38,789 nucleotides of DNA, taken from positions 1 to 38,789 of IMG/VR virus record IMGVR_UViG_3300031985_000014. The stretch is one strand, 5' to 3'. Shown here one piece after another: positions 1-7,424 of the stretch. Each line of letters begins with the position of its first letter. The first letter of the stretch is position 1. This stretch comes from a virus. Made by a program: the position numbers and the translations under genes. The notes under the pieces were generated by a model. It searched no databases. It was not told the origin of the DNA and saw only the letters and a program-made list of their open reading frames with translations.

Positions 1-107
1 CTGCGCTGTATGACCTGTGTCTGGTGTCGGACCCGGAATTGACAGACAACGAAGGCAAGGGGCGCGGGCTCAGAATCGCGGAGCTGGTGATGAGGGTGGC
101 GGCATGA
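1..107 (+). CDS. 3' end of a small phage protein, duplicate of the 36663-37130 gene
   Basis: Only the last 34 or so codons are present; the reading frame begins at base 3 and stops at TGA 105-107. The protein end (ALYDLCLVSDPELTDNEG...) matches the C-terminus of the protein encoded at 36663-37130. The first 55 bases are identical to 37024-37078, after which the two copies diverge while remaining recognisably homologous (RGLRIAELV against RGLQIAAVV). It is therefore either a second copy of that gene or an alternative allele joined through the shared 55 bases. The function is unknown. The gene runs convergently toward rha, with two hairpins between them. Confidence 0.75.
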   Translation, partial: ALYDLCLVSDPELTDNEGKGRGLRIAELVMRVAA

Positions 108-124
108 CAACCCGGCCACGAAGA

Positions 125-148
125 AGCCCCCGGATCGCTCCGAGGGCT
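125..148. terminator. Hairpin between convergent genes
   Basis: A 10-bp stem with one mismatch (AGCCCCCGGA / TCCGAGGGCT) and a TCGC loop lies just after the partial gene. It is followed on the plus strand by CTTGGTTT, a weak T-rich tail. It probably ends plus-strand transcription coming from the early operon and could also act on the minus-strand rha message. Confidence 0.5.
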
Positions 149-157
149 CTTGGTTTC

Positions 158-182
158 AACCGTCAAGAAGTCCTTGACGGTT
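158..182. terminator. Perfect 10-bp hairpin at the rha stop codon
   Basis: AACCGTCAAG and CTTGACGGTT form a perfect stem around a five-base loop. The stem runs into the first base of the rha stop codon (complement of 182-184). It sits directly downstream of rha on the minus strand and next to the 125-148 hairpin, so the two together form a convergent termination region. There is no strong T tract. Confidence 0.5.
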
Positions 183-1087
183 CACCTTCCCAGCACGGCC
201 AGCCCGCACAAGAGCTGGGCGTGGTCAACGAGGGACAGGAAGGCCATGTCCACGGTCCGCAGCGCGCAGCGCGGGCTGGAGCGGATCGCGTCCATGAACT
301 TGTGCCTGGAGACGATGGCCGATGGGTCGGAGTCGGCGCCGATGTGCGGCGTGACTGCAGTGCCCATGGCGTCGGTCAGCTCCCGGCCCTTGCGCTCCAC
401 CTCGGCCAGGGCCTTGGTGCAGGCATGGTTCGCGTCCATGACGGCGTGGTAATAGTCCGTGGCCATGGTCCTGATGTCCTGGCCGGCAGCGGGCAGGGCT
501 TTGACTTCGCGGGCGGGAAGTGTCTTCAGGATCATGTCGATATGCTCCTGCACGAAGCTGATGGCGTCTGGAATCCAGTCCACGGGCAGCTCGGTCACGG
601 ATTGCAGGTTGAAGTTCGCGTTGACCATCGCCCAGCACTGCGCGTGAGCAATACCCGACTGCTGCGCCCACGTCTTGATGAGCCGGTCGAGAGGCTTGCG
701 GTCGTGCGGCGTGGACTTGGTCAGGGTGGGATGAGCCGTGGGCAGGGCCTGGGCGCGAAGCTCGGCCTCCATGGAGTTGAAGGCTTCGATGTACTTCAGC
801 TTCCATTCCAGCGCCTTCTTCCCGGTGAAGCCCATCACGATCAGTGTGAACCCGTCGCGGGTCATCAGGATGACGGGGGATGTGATCGGAGTGCCACCGC
901 TAGGGTTTTCGCGTTCGACAACCGTCTCCGCAAAATTGCGGACACGGTAGTCATCTGGGATTTCGAGCGAACGGATGGAGCGCAGCAGGTCGGCGTGCCG
1001 TTTGTCGAAGTGATCGGCGATGTGCAGGGAAGAAGCCTTGGGAGTGCCGTCAACGAGAGAAAGAATGGGGGCAAGAGACGTGTTCAT
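182..1087 (-). CDS. rha: Rha family phage regulatory protein with ORF6C-like C-terminus
   Basis: A 301-residue protein. The first ~115 residues match the phage pRha domain: ADHFDKRHADLLRSIRSL, then a VVILMTRDGFTLIVMGFTGKKA-type core and the KLKYIEAFNSME helix. Residues ~130-185 (LDRLIKTWAQQSG... LPVDWIPDAISFV) resemble the ORF6C domain often paired with it. Rha proteins are phage DNA-binding regulators; in P22-like phages Rha interferes with growth in certain host backgrounds. ATG at 1087 is preferred over an upstream TTG at 1102 because GCGAGG stands at normal distance before it. It is alone on the minus strand, divergent from the integrase operon, behind a good sigma-70 promoter and a folded leader. 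Confidence 0.88.
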   Translation of the reverse strand: MNTSLAPILSLVDGTPKASSLHIADHFDKRHADLLRSIRSLEIPDDYRVRNFAETVVERENPSGGTPITSPVILMTRDGFTLIVMGFTGKKALEWKLKYIEAFNSMEAELRAQALPTAHPTLTKSTPHDRKPLDRLIKTWAQQSGIAHAQCWAMVNANFNLQSVTELPVDWIPDAISFVQEHIDMILKTLPAREVKALPAAGQDIRTMATDYYHAVMDANHACTKALAEVERKGRELTDAMGTAVTPHIGADSDPSAIVSRHKFMDAIRSSPRCALRTVDMAFLSLVDHAQLLCGLAVLGR

Positions 1088-1133
1088 AAAAAAACCTCGC
1101 AAGTTTTTCTTATTGACCCCTGCAGAAATAGCA

Positions 1134-1212
1134 AAGGTCGGGAGCTAAGAACCGCTTGCGACGGCCAGGCCTATTTCCCTTTCGGGTATTTTATTAGCCT
1201 ACTCCCGACCTT
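1134..1212 (-). ncRNA. Folded 5' leader candidate upstream of rha
   Basis: An 11-bp perfect inverted repeat (AAGGTCGGGAG at 1134-1144, CTCCCGACCTT at 1202-1212) closes a region that contains two further hairpins when read on the minus strand: CCC-GAAA-GGG at 1177-1186, with a GNRA-type loop, and CCGT-CGCAA-GCGG at 1152-1164. The closing stem begins a few bases after the predicted start of transcription. No T tract follows, so it does not look like a simple terminator. It matches no riboswitch or ribozyme that I recognise. It may be a cis-regulatory RNA or a protein-binding operator; only the folding potential is seen. Confidence 0.45.
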
Positions 1213-1222
1213 GATAGGTGGT

Positions 1223-1250
1223 ATTATAGCTTGCAAATCTCAGACTTCAA
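1223..1250 (-). promoter_or_regulatory. Sigma-70-like promoter for rha
   Basis: On the minus strand a perfect -10 TATAAT (complement of 1223-1228) lies 16 bp from a -35 TTGAAG (complement of 1245-1250). Transcription would start near 1216, giving a leader of about 130 bases before the rha ATG that begins with the folded element. Confidence 0.6.
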
Positions 1251-1351
1251 GTCCTGAAATGCAAACAAAAAATGCCACACAACGGGGTGACTGTCCGCGC
1301 AAGAGGTGTTCTTAGGCACCGTGAGGCCAGCAGAATCAGAACGGAACGAAA

Positions 1352-1420
1352 ATGTCAAGAGGGATACGAATCATGATGCTTGAACAGCTCGGGCGCGAAC
1401 TGCGCGTGAAGGAGGAGTAG
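1352..1420 (+). CDS. 22-residue leader peptide or small protein
   Basis: ATG at 1352 opens a frame reading MSRGIRIMMLEQLGRELRVKEE, ending at TAG 1418-1420, three bases before the GTG of the HTH gene. A purine-rich stretch (GGAACGAAA) stands before the ATG. The end of this frame contains the Shine-Dalgarno sequence of the next gene, so translation could be coupled. Coding status is uncertain because the frame is very short. Confidence 0.35.
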   Translation: MSRGIRIMMLEQLGRELRVKEE

Positions 1421-1423
1421 CCG

Positions 1424-1696
1424 GTGCTTCTGACCACCGCCGAAGTCGCGACCCTGCTCCGCACCACGCCCACGGCCGCCCGTGGCGTGCTTGAGCGGCT
1501 GCGCGTCAAGCCGGTCAGCCTTGGCTCTGGCCGGGGCTTGGGCCTGCGGTGGTACAGGCATGAGATAGACGAAGCCCTGGCCCTGAGCCGGGAGCCAAAA
1601 AAGACGCCACCGCGCAAGCGCCATGCAGATCCTTTCGCTGGAAAATCCGTGGCTCAGATCGTGGCAGAATTGACACCAGGCGGCCCGGAGCAGTAG
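1424..1696 (+). CDS. Excisionase-like helix-turn-helix protein
   Basis: A 90-residue basic protein starting at GTG 1424 behind GGAGGA, seven bases upstream. The N-terminus (LLTTAEVATLLRTTPTAARGVLERLRVKPVSL...WYRHEIDEAL) has the layout of the MerR-like/HTH_17 fold of AlpA and excisionase-type proteins: a helix-turn-helix, a short basic wing, then a helix aligned as for a 'tip' interaction. The rest is a basic tail. Its position immediately before the integrase on the same strand supports a role as a recombination directionality factor, which is inferred. A transcriptional regulator of the integrase operon is the alternative. Confidence 0.7.
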   Translation: MLLTTAEVATLLRTTPTAARGVLERLRVKPVSLGSGRGLGLRWYRHEIDEALALSREPKKTPPRKRHADPFAGKSVAQIVAELTPGGPEQ

Positions 1697-1705
1697 CCCA
1701 CGATC

Positions 1706-2824
1706 ATGGCCGTCAAGCTGCTGCAGGGCCGCGCCCTTCCCTACCGCGTCTACTGGCGCAACCCCTTCACCGGGAAGGTCCAGACCAAACACGTCGCGAC
1801 CCTGGCCGAGGCCAGGAGGCTCGACAGCCTGGTCAAGCATCAAATCCAGCATGACCCAGAGGCCTTGCGCCCAGAAGACCAGTCCGCTCCAGCCCTGACC
1901 GCGCCGACAGTGGCGAGCATCGTCTGGACACACCTGCGGACCAGGAAAATGAAGCCGGACAACTTGCGGGAGACGATTTACCACGCCCGGCCAGTACTGG
2001 ACCACATCGGCGCCGTCCCAATCTCAGACCTGAAAAAATCCCACTTGCGCGACGTGGTGGCGCTCATGCGCGACGCCGGGCTGTCCTCATCGACGATCAA
2101 CCGCCGCATGGCCATTATCAAGGCGGCGCTGAATTGGGCCGAGGTCGAAGAGATGATCGAGACGAACCCGGCCCGGCTGTTCTCGGTCCCGCGCGGCCAG
2201 GCCCTGCAGATCCCGCCCCCGACGCCTCGCGAGCTTGAAGCGATGCTGGCCGTAGCCATGCCGCACATTCAGCGAGTCATCATCCTTGGGCTGTCATTTG
2301 GCGTGCGCGTCGGGCCGTCAGAGCTGTTCGGGATTCAGTGGGCGCATGTGGACTTGTTCCGATGGTCCATGCGCGTCTGGTCGGCGGACAAAAATCAAAA
2401 TCGCCAGTACAGGGATCTGAAGATCAGGGAATCGTTACGGCCGACGTTTTCCGCTTGGGCCGAACAAGACGCGGCCATGGGGGTGACCCATCTGATCCAC
2501 TGGCGTGGCAAGCCAGTCAACGCGATCAAGCGATCCTGGAAAGAGACGCTTGACAAGGCCGGCATCACCCGCAGGATCAGGCCCTACGACCTGCGCCACG
2601 CCCACGCCACCGAGGCCCTGGCCCACGGCGCCGACGTGAAGGCCGTGGCCGAAAACATGGGGCACTCGGACACGACGATGATTTACAGACACTACCAGCA
2701 TGTCCTGGTCCGCCAGCGCGAAGCAGCCCTTGAATCGGTGCCCGATCTGGTAATACAAACCGGTAATACAAACGGGCATATTTCACCCATTTTTTGTGAT
2801 ACCGCAGAGGAAAAAGTTCAATAA
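1706..2824 (+). CDS. int: Tyrosine recombinase integrase
   Basis: A 372-residue phage integrase. Residues ~65-150 form the SAM-like core-binding domain. The catalytic domain shows Arg201 (GVRVGPSELFG), the HxxR-equivalent YDLR with Arg297 (the first His is replaced by Tyr294), His320 in MGHSD and the nucleophile Tyr327 in TTMIYRHY. It catalyses site-specific integration and excision between attP and attB. The start at 1706 follows the HTH gene by nine bases; the ribosome site (GGAG) lies rather far upstream. The gene ends 24 bp before a tRNA-Ala 3' half, which is the normal relation of int to attP. Confidence 0.95.
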   Translation: MAVKLLQGRALPYRVYWRNPFTGKVQTKHVATLAEARRLDSLVKHQIQHDPEALRPEDQSAPALTAPTVASIVWTHLRTRKMKPDNLRETIYHARPVLDHIGAVPISDLKKSHLRDVVALMRDAGLSSSTINRRMAIIKAALNWAEVEEMIETNPARLFSVPRGQALQIPPPTPRELEAMLAVAMPHIQRVIILGLSFGVRVGPSELFGIQWAHVDLFRWSMRVWSADKNQNRQYRDLKIRESLRPTFSAWAEQDAAMGVTHLIHWRGKPVNAIKRSWKETLDKAGITRRIRPYDLRHAHATEALAHGADVKAVAENMGHSDTTMIYRHYQHVLVRQREAALESVPDLVIQTGNTNGHISPIFCDTAEEKVQ

Positions 2825-2848
2825 TATCAACACCAAAACCCCTTGGCG

Positions 2849-2898
2849 CCGCGTTCGCAATGCGGAGGCCAGGGGTTCGATCCCCCTCATCTCCACCA
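2849..2898 (+). other. attP core: 3' half of a tRNA-Ala (CGC) gene
   Basis: This piece contains an anticodon arm (CCGCG-TTCGCAA-TGCGG, anticodon CGC), a variable region AGGCC, a T arm (AGGGG-TTCGATC-CCCCT), the acceptor 3' strand CATCTCC, discriminator A and CCA. The T at position 70 of the acceptor implies a G3-U70 pair with a 5' strand GGGGATG, the identity mark of tRNA-Ala. No 5' half (acceptor strand or D arm) is present upstream, so it is not a working tRNA. Phages that integrate into tRNA genes carry such 3' halves to rebuild the tRNA. Phage genes lie on both sides, so this is attP in an unintegrated form. Confidence 0.8.
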
Positions 2899-2907
2899 GG
2901 AGAAACA

Positions 2908-2944
2908 AAGGGTTAGAGACAAAAATCTCTAACCCTTCTTTTTT
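2908..2944. terminator. Strong intrinsic terminator after int/attP
   Basis: A perfect 12-bp stem (AAGGGTTAGAGA / TCTCTAACCCTT) with loop CAAAAA is followed on the plus strand by CTTTTTT. It ends the integrase transcript and would also terminate the tRNA-Ala gene after integration. On the minus strand the stem is followed by TGTTTCT, so it may also stop the late tail operon coming from the right. Confidence 0.85.
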
Positions 2945-2973
2945 GGTAATACTGAGCGGTAATACAGGAGGCC

Positions 2974-3501
2974 CTAGTCCATGCTTTCCGGAATCGCCGC
3001 CATGGCCGCTCTGTCCCCGGCCGCGTAGGCCGTGGCAAGCTCCTGCTCCATGGCCGCCTGCCACGCGAAGCACGCCTGGATGTGCCCCCGGTAAACCGGG
3101 ATGAGCGCCGCGAAAAGCGCCGCGTCCATCGTGACCCACTGGCCTGTTGATGCCTTCCAGTGGGTGCTGAAGCCCGGATCAATCTGGAACTGCGTTGCGG
3201 CCTCCAGATACGCCAGGCGGGCCTTGTAATCGCTATCAAACCGCGCGCCATCGTGCATGAACCCGGCGTCAAGAGCCTGGTTTTTCCCCTCGTTGATGGC
3301 CTTCATCTTGGCCGCGAAGAACTCCTGAATCGGCGTGGACGCGAGTTCGGCTTGTCTTTTGGCATCCGCCTCGGACTGCTCCATGGCCCTCTTGGCTTCG
3401 ACTATTTGGAGGTACTCGGGTTCGGGCAGGGCCGAGGACTCGGCCCCGCCGATGGGGTCGCCCTCGTGTGGACCGAAGGTCGGATGAAAATAGTAGGCCA
3501 T
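2974..3501 (-). CDS. DUF4376 tail-fibre-associated protein
   Basis: 175 residues. The C-terminal half (FFAAKMKAINEGKNQALDAGF, then FDSDYKARLAYLEAATQF and the VTMDAALFAALIPVYRGHIQ region) fits the DUF4376 family, found in phage tail-fibre or fibre-assembly proteins. A helical, charged segment precedes it. ATG at 3501 has GGAG before it. It is the last gene of the tail operon, just after a fibre protein, as is usual for fibre assembly or fibre-tip proteins. The exact role is unknown. Confidence 0.75.
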   Translation of the reverse strand: MAYYFHPTFGPHEGDPIGGAESSALPEPEYLQIVEAKRAMEQSEADAKRQAELASTPIQEFFAAKMKAINEGKNQALDAGFMHDGARFDSDYKARLAYLEAATQFQIDPGFSTHWKASTGQWVTMDAALFAALIPVYRGHIQACFAWQAAMEQELATAYAAGDRAAMAAIPESMD

Positions 3502-3511
3502 GTGTTATCTC

Positions 3512-4369
3512 CTATGGAAGCGTTGCGACCAGAAGGCGAAAGTTCCGCACCCGTGCGGTCCTGCCGTTGACGGGCCGCGCCTGCAACTGCACAACGTCGC
3601 CTTTTGCAACTGTGATGTTTCGCGAACGTGTCGAATACGACGTCTGCGACCACGTCTCCTGCACAGTTGCATTGACGGCAAGCAGGAAATCAAGCCCCCC
3701 AAACCCGCTACCGCTTGTTTCCATTGACGCGGTCACTGTACCCGCGTGAGCGACTCGCATCGCCGCCATGTTGCCATCCAGTGCGTACCACATCGCAAGA
3801 GCCCCGTCGCTGGTGTTGTTCGCGAGCAGGGCTGGAAACGCGGCATTCGCTTCATACGCCTGGAAGCGCTCGGCGTCCCACCGCATGTAGATGGCGGATC
3901 CAACGGCCAGCGTTGGTTCGACGTAGGGGGCGGAGGACTTTGCGGCCGATATCCACCCGGCCCCGGTGCACACCAGGATCGCGGACAGGCCCGCGCCAAT
4001 GGTTGTCGTCAGCAACCCATCCACCAACTCCGATCCGTTCGGGTCGATGGTGATGATTCCTGGCCCCGAGTTGCGGACCGCAAACGCAAACCCGACACCG
4101 GCTGTAGCCGCTGCGGGAAGCGTCAGCGTCCATGTGCCCGTTGCATCGATGAGTTTGCCACGATCCCCGGCGACTACGGTGTACGCGCCGGACCTGGCGT
4201 CGACACCAGCCCCGAGCAGGGCCTGGAGCGCCACTTGTGCCGCCGCCTGCGTCCCGGCGGTCCCGAGCAGGTCAGCCAGGAAGTCGCGCATGTTCGTCAT
4301 CGCGGTCTTGAATTCGGCCTCGGTGATCCCGGAGCCCGTGAAAGCGGTCGATGCTGGCAAAGTCGGCAT
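3512..4369 (-). CDS. Tail fibre or receptor-binding protein
   Basis: 285 residues starting at ATG 4369 behind GGAGGG. The first ~50 residues (ITEAEFKTAMTNMRDFLADLLGT) resemble the attachment segment seen at the start of many phage fibre proteins. Residues ~60-125 are a beta-rich, Gly/Thr-rich repeat-like stretch (YTVVAGDRGKLIDATGTWTLTLP), common in fibre shafts and needle-like head domains. The C-terminal ~100 residues form a beta-rich tip domain. Position after the J-like protein and before DUF4376 supports a role in host recognition. The receptor cannot be deduced. Confidence 0.75.
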   Translation of the reverse strand: MPTLPASTAFTGSGITEAEFKTAMTNMRDFLADLLGTAGTQAAAQVALQALLGAGVDARSGAYTVVAGDRGKLIDATGTWTLTLPAAATAGVGFAFAVRNSGPGIITIDPNGSELVDGLLTTTIGAGLSAILVCTGAGWISAAKSSAPYVEPTLAVGSAIYMRWDAERFQAYEANAAFPALLANNTSDGALAMWYALDGNMAAMRVAHAGTVTASMETSGSGFGGLDFLLAVNATVQETWSQTSYSTRSRNITVAKGDVVQLQARPVNGRTARVRNFRLLVATLP

Positions 4370-4378
4370 TCTGCCCTC

Positions 4379-7024
4379 CTAATATTTCCACATAAGTTTT
4401 GAACTGTCGGCGTCCCACATGAGGGTCGCGTCATTGGCTGACCACATATAGTCCGCGCTGCTTCCGTAGTTGATGACCACCCAGGGACCCCTGGCCCCAC
4501 CCATCGCCGCTACCCGGACAATGGTTGCGCTCCCATAAATGGCCGTCGCGGCGCAGTTGGCGGCGGACGGTTCGTGCGTCCTGGTCCACGTCTGCCCGTC
4601 GCTGGATTGTTCCACCAGGTAAAAATCAGCCCAGGGCGAGGGCTCCCAGGAAAGAAGCATCCTGGACGGGTCCCCGACGACAGACCGCGCCACCAGGCCC
4701 CGGATGACCGGCGCGAGCTTGTAGCCCTCAAGCTGGCTGGTGGCCGGAGCTGGGGCGAACAGGCCCTGCTCCAGCGTGTGTACGTTGTCATCCTCGTTGA
4801 CGGCCTCAATGTCGACCTGGTTCAGGGACCGGGGCCGAATCGACAGGACCCGTGCCCGGAGAAAGGTCGTCGCGCCCCACCCAAAGGAAATGTGGGTCCT
4901 CTCGCGCTCCATCCCGGTGTAGGGGACGATGGCGGGTATTTCGGCCAATACCACATGGTACGCAGACCCCCCCATCGTGCAGGAATACGGCCCGACAAGG
5001 CCCCCATCTGGCTTTCTCAGGGCGACGTAATGTGTTTCCCCGTCCATCCAAGTCAGTGGCTCGGAAAGGCGCGCGGTCATCGTTCCCGCGTCCCACTCGA
5101 CAATTTCCCCGTGTTGACCGAAGGCGGGCATGTCGTGCTGTATGGCGATGAGGTCGCCAGGGGAGATGAGAAACCCTTCCATTTCTGTCGAAAAATTGAC
5201 GAACACTCGCCTCCAGGCGTTTGTTCCCGCGTGGTAGATCCCTTCTCTGAACGCCTGCTGCCGATCCGTGATCCCGAAAAGGTCAAGCGTCGCTGGCTTT
5301 GTTTCAGGGGCACCAGGCACCTTTACTCTCACCGTGCGTTCCGCCCAAACGTCAGCATCAAAATATTTGATGTCGATGCAGTCTGCCGTGTCCTCGGACG
5401 GGAGCGCGAAGCGGATTGAGAAGGAGTCCCGAAGGATGTTCCGCTGCGAAAAAAGGGCCACGGGGATTGATTCGGCCTGGTCGCGAAAGACGCGGAGAAT
5501 CCCAGCCTGGAGAAAGGGCCTGGCGCGACCGGCGACAAGAATCTTGGCGATTGCAGACCATGCGTCGGATGTCGAGTCGAAGCGGGCGTCGAAGGTGTCA
5601 CCCCGCGCAGCCCAAGTCGCCTCAAGGGTCAAAAAGGCGGGCAGGTCAATCATCGCGTCGGGAAATCCGACTTGCTTTGCCGCGTGAACGGCGGCCCAGG
5701 CAATGGACCTGGTCGGCAAAAGTCCTGACCAGGCGGATCCGTTCCATGTCGCCAGCTTGCGGGTGGCGATGACGTTGATCTTGCGGGAAGACAGGCCCGT
5801 GAGCTGGCTGGACGCCCGCATTTTGATGGCCAGGTGCGTTGTGTCTCCGAATGTCCGCTGGTCTTTGATGTACCCGCGCAGGCCGCCCCAAACAATATTA
5901 TGGCCGTATCGACTGCTGGTCTGTTCTGCGTTGGTGCGCACGACGCGAGCCTTGTAGCGGCCCGGGGCCACGGGGATTTTTTCCGAGTATCGTTGCGGCG
6001 TGGCCGTGGCCCCTGTGTAGGTCTTTGTAACGACCGTGGTCCAAGATCCAATCTCTGCGCCATGGTCATCGATCAGGCACAACTGACCCTGCACGGAGAT
6101 AGATACAGAGGACAGGCTCCCATTGTCGTTTGCGTAGAACAAGCCACGTGGAGTGATAAAGTCGAATCCGACAAAGTTGACCGCTGTTCCGGAAGCGTTG
6201 ACCGTGAACGCACTGGTCGGGACGTTGTGCGGCATTTCCTGGCCGCCAACTTCCACGGACGTGACAACGTTGGCCGGAAACAGAGTCACGGCCTGGTGCG
6301 GCCCAACTAGCTCATAGGTCACATCTTCAAACTCAGCAAGCGGGGTGTCTTCGATCCGGATGGCCTCGATACTGTATTCCCCGCGCCCGATACACAAAAA
6401 ACAATAGAGAAACTGTTCGTTACCCTGGAACTCCTGGTATGGCTGCGCACCATAGTCCGGGTATGCAAGCATACGGCCGAAGTGCTCCGGGACGGGCAGC
6501 CCCAAGCGGGCAGTGTTGCCCTGCGCGGTCAACGTGTAGGTCGGAGACAAGGCCGTGGACCCAGCGCCGGCGGACGGGAGGGCCTGTGCCGGAATCAGGG
6601 CGTTGACGATGGCCGACCCGACCATCATGGTCACGCCTGCCCCTATGGCTCCCCAGGCGGATCCACCGAGCCCAAGAAGGGTCCCTCCGTTTGCGAACAT
6701 TGCCGCCCCGCCGATCCAGGCGCCCACGCCTGCGGAGAGCGCCACCACGGCAAGCATGGCGATGATTCTGAGCGGGTTTGACCCGCCTCCCCCCTGGGGA
6801 AGGGCCTCAACGTCGATGAAGACCAGTATTTGCCCGCGCAAAACAATGAGATTCCCCCACTCCCTGCGGAGGACCGGCTTTCCGTCGAGCAGGGCCACAT
6901 AGGGCCGATCCCATTTCGGGTCGAGGGTGGCGATGCTCTGCTCACCGATGACCTCCACGCGCCGCCGCTGCGGGCAAAGAACGTGGTCAATGAAAACGGC
7001 CGTGGCGTGCTGGTGGTCAACCAT
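4379..7024 (-). CDS. J-like tail tip / host specificity protein
   Basis: 881 residues. The N-terminus is a short beta domain followed by two long hydrophobic, glycine-rich stretches (NPLRIIAMLAVVALSAGVGAWI and a Gly/Ala-rich second one), then the large TipJ-type region (AQGNTARLGLPVPEHFGRMLAYPDYGAQP, YCFLCIGRGEYSIEAIRIEDTP) and fibronectin-like modules near the end. This is the central tail-tip protein of lambda-like siphophages, forming the hub to which fibres attach. ATG 7024 is chosen over a start 39 bases upstream because AGGAG stands before it and it overlaps the NlpC/P60 stop by eight bases. The C-terminal 40 residues (MWSANDATLMWDADSSKLMWKY) are a Trp/Asp-rich repeat. Confidence 0.9.
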   Translation of the reverse strand: MVDHQHATAVFIDHVLCPQRRRVEVIGEQSIATLDPKWDRPYVALLDGKPVLRREWGNLIVLRGQILVFIDVEALPQGGGGSNPLRIIAMLAVVALSAGVGAWIGGAAMFANGGTLLGLGGSAWGAIGAGVTMMVGSAIVNALIPAQALPSAGAGSTALSPTYTLTAQGNTARLGLPVPEHFGRMLAYPDYGAQPYQEFQGNEQFLYCFLCIGRGEYSIEAIRIEDTPLAEFEDVTYELVGPHQAVTLFPANVVTSVEVGGQEMPHNVPTSAFTVNASGTAVNFVGFDFITPRGLFYANDNGSLSSVSISVQGQLCLIDDHGAEIGSWTTVVTKTYTGATATPQRYSEKIPVAPGRYKARVVRTNAEQTSSRYGHNIVWGGLRGYIKDQRTFGDTTHLAIKMRASSQLTGLSSRKINVIATRKLATWNGSAWSGLLPTRSIAWAAVHAAKQVGFPDAMIDLPAFLTLEATWAARGDTFDARFDSTSDAWSAIAKILVAGRARPFLQAGILRVFRDQAESIPVALFSQRNILRDSFSIRFALPSEDTADCIDIKYFDADVWAERTVRVKVPGAPETKPATLDLFGITDRQQAFREGIYHAGTNAWRRVFVNFSTEMEGFLISPGDLIAIQHDMPAFGQHGEIVEWDAGTMTARLSEPLTWMDGETHYVALRKPDGGLVGPYSCTMGGSAYHVVLAEIPAIVPYTGMERERTHISFGWGATTFLRARVLSIRPRSLNQVDIEAVNEDDNVHTLEQGLFAPAPATSQLEGYKLAPVIRGLVARSVVGDPSRMLLSWEPSPWADFYLVEQSSDGQTWTRTHEPSAANCAATAIYGSATIVRVAAMGGARGPWVVINYGSSADYMWSANDATLMWDADSSKLMWKY

Positions 7025-7424
7025 CCATTTTGCTCCTGTGCCGCAGGAACTGCTTGCGGCCAAATCCGGAGGCCTGCCACGCGGCGTTGCGGGTAAACAC
7101 TACGGAGGCCCGCCGGACGCAATGCAAGACCCCAGGGCCGGTTGGGGTTTCGATCCAAACCCCGACGTGGCGGGGCCGGTGAACGATGACGAGATCCCCG
7201 TGCCTGGGCTCCTTGACCGGGAACCACCCCTGCGCCTCGGCCTGGGTTTCGATAAGGCCCACCAGACCCAGGGCATCGTCATAATCCGGGACCATGACCC
7301 GGGAAACCTCGACGCCGAAAACCTCCCGCTGGACGGCCCGGAAAAGGGCCGCGCAGTCATACGCGTCCGGACCTTCCGCCCACGCGGCCCAGGGCTTGCC
7401 TATATATTTCTCGATCTCCCTCAT
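7017..7424 (-). CDS. NlpC/P60 family tail hydrolase (lambda K-like)
   Basis: 135 residues. A compact NlpC/P60 cysteine peptidase with nucleophile Cys24 (DAYDCAALFR), His86 (RHVGVW) and a third polar residue, probably His101 (VLHCVR). Such tail-tip enzymes cleave peptide stems of peptidoglycan to let the tail tube pass during infection, or help tail assembly. The start is the ATG at 7424, overlapping the stop of the DUF1833 gene as ATGA. The order DUF1833, NlpC/P60, J matches the L, K, (I), J region of lambda-like phages. Confidence 0.88.
   Translation of the reverse strand: MREIEKYIGKPWAAWAEGPDAYDCAALFRAVQREVFGVEVSRVMVPDYDDALGLVGLIETQAEAQGWFPVKEPRHGDLVIVHRPRHVGVWIETPTGPGVLHCVRRASVVFTRNAAWQASGFGRKQFLRHRSKMDG

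Noticed and set aside
17-1315. Long plus-strand open frame of 432 codons
   Set aside because: It is the GC-rich complement of the Rha gene; its early part is only a shifted frame of the partial first gene, and it has no ribosome site or recognisable domain.
2821-2898. Complete tRNA or tmRNA gene
   Set aside because: There is no 5' acceptor strand or D arm upstream, and the segment before the T arm does not fit the tmRNA pattern; only a tRNA 3' half is present.
4574-5419. Long plus-strand frames across the J-like, tape measure and terminase genes (also 9478-10671, 24028-25218)
   Set aside because: They are antisense shadows caused by strong G/C third-position bias; they lack ribosome sites and domains.
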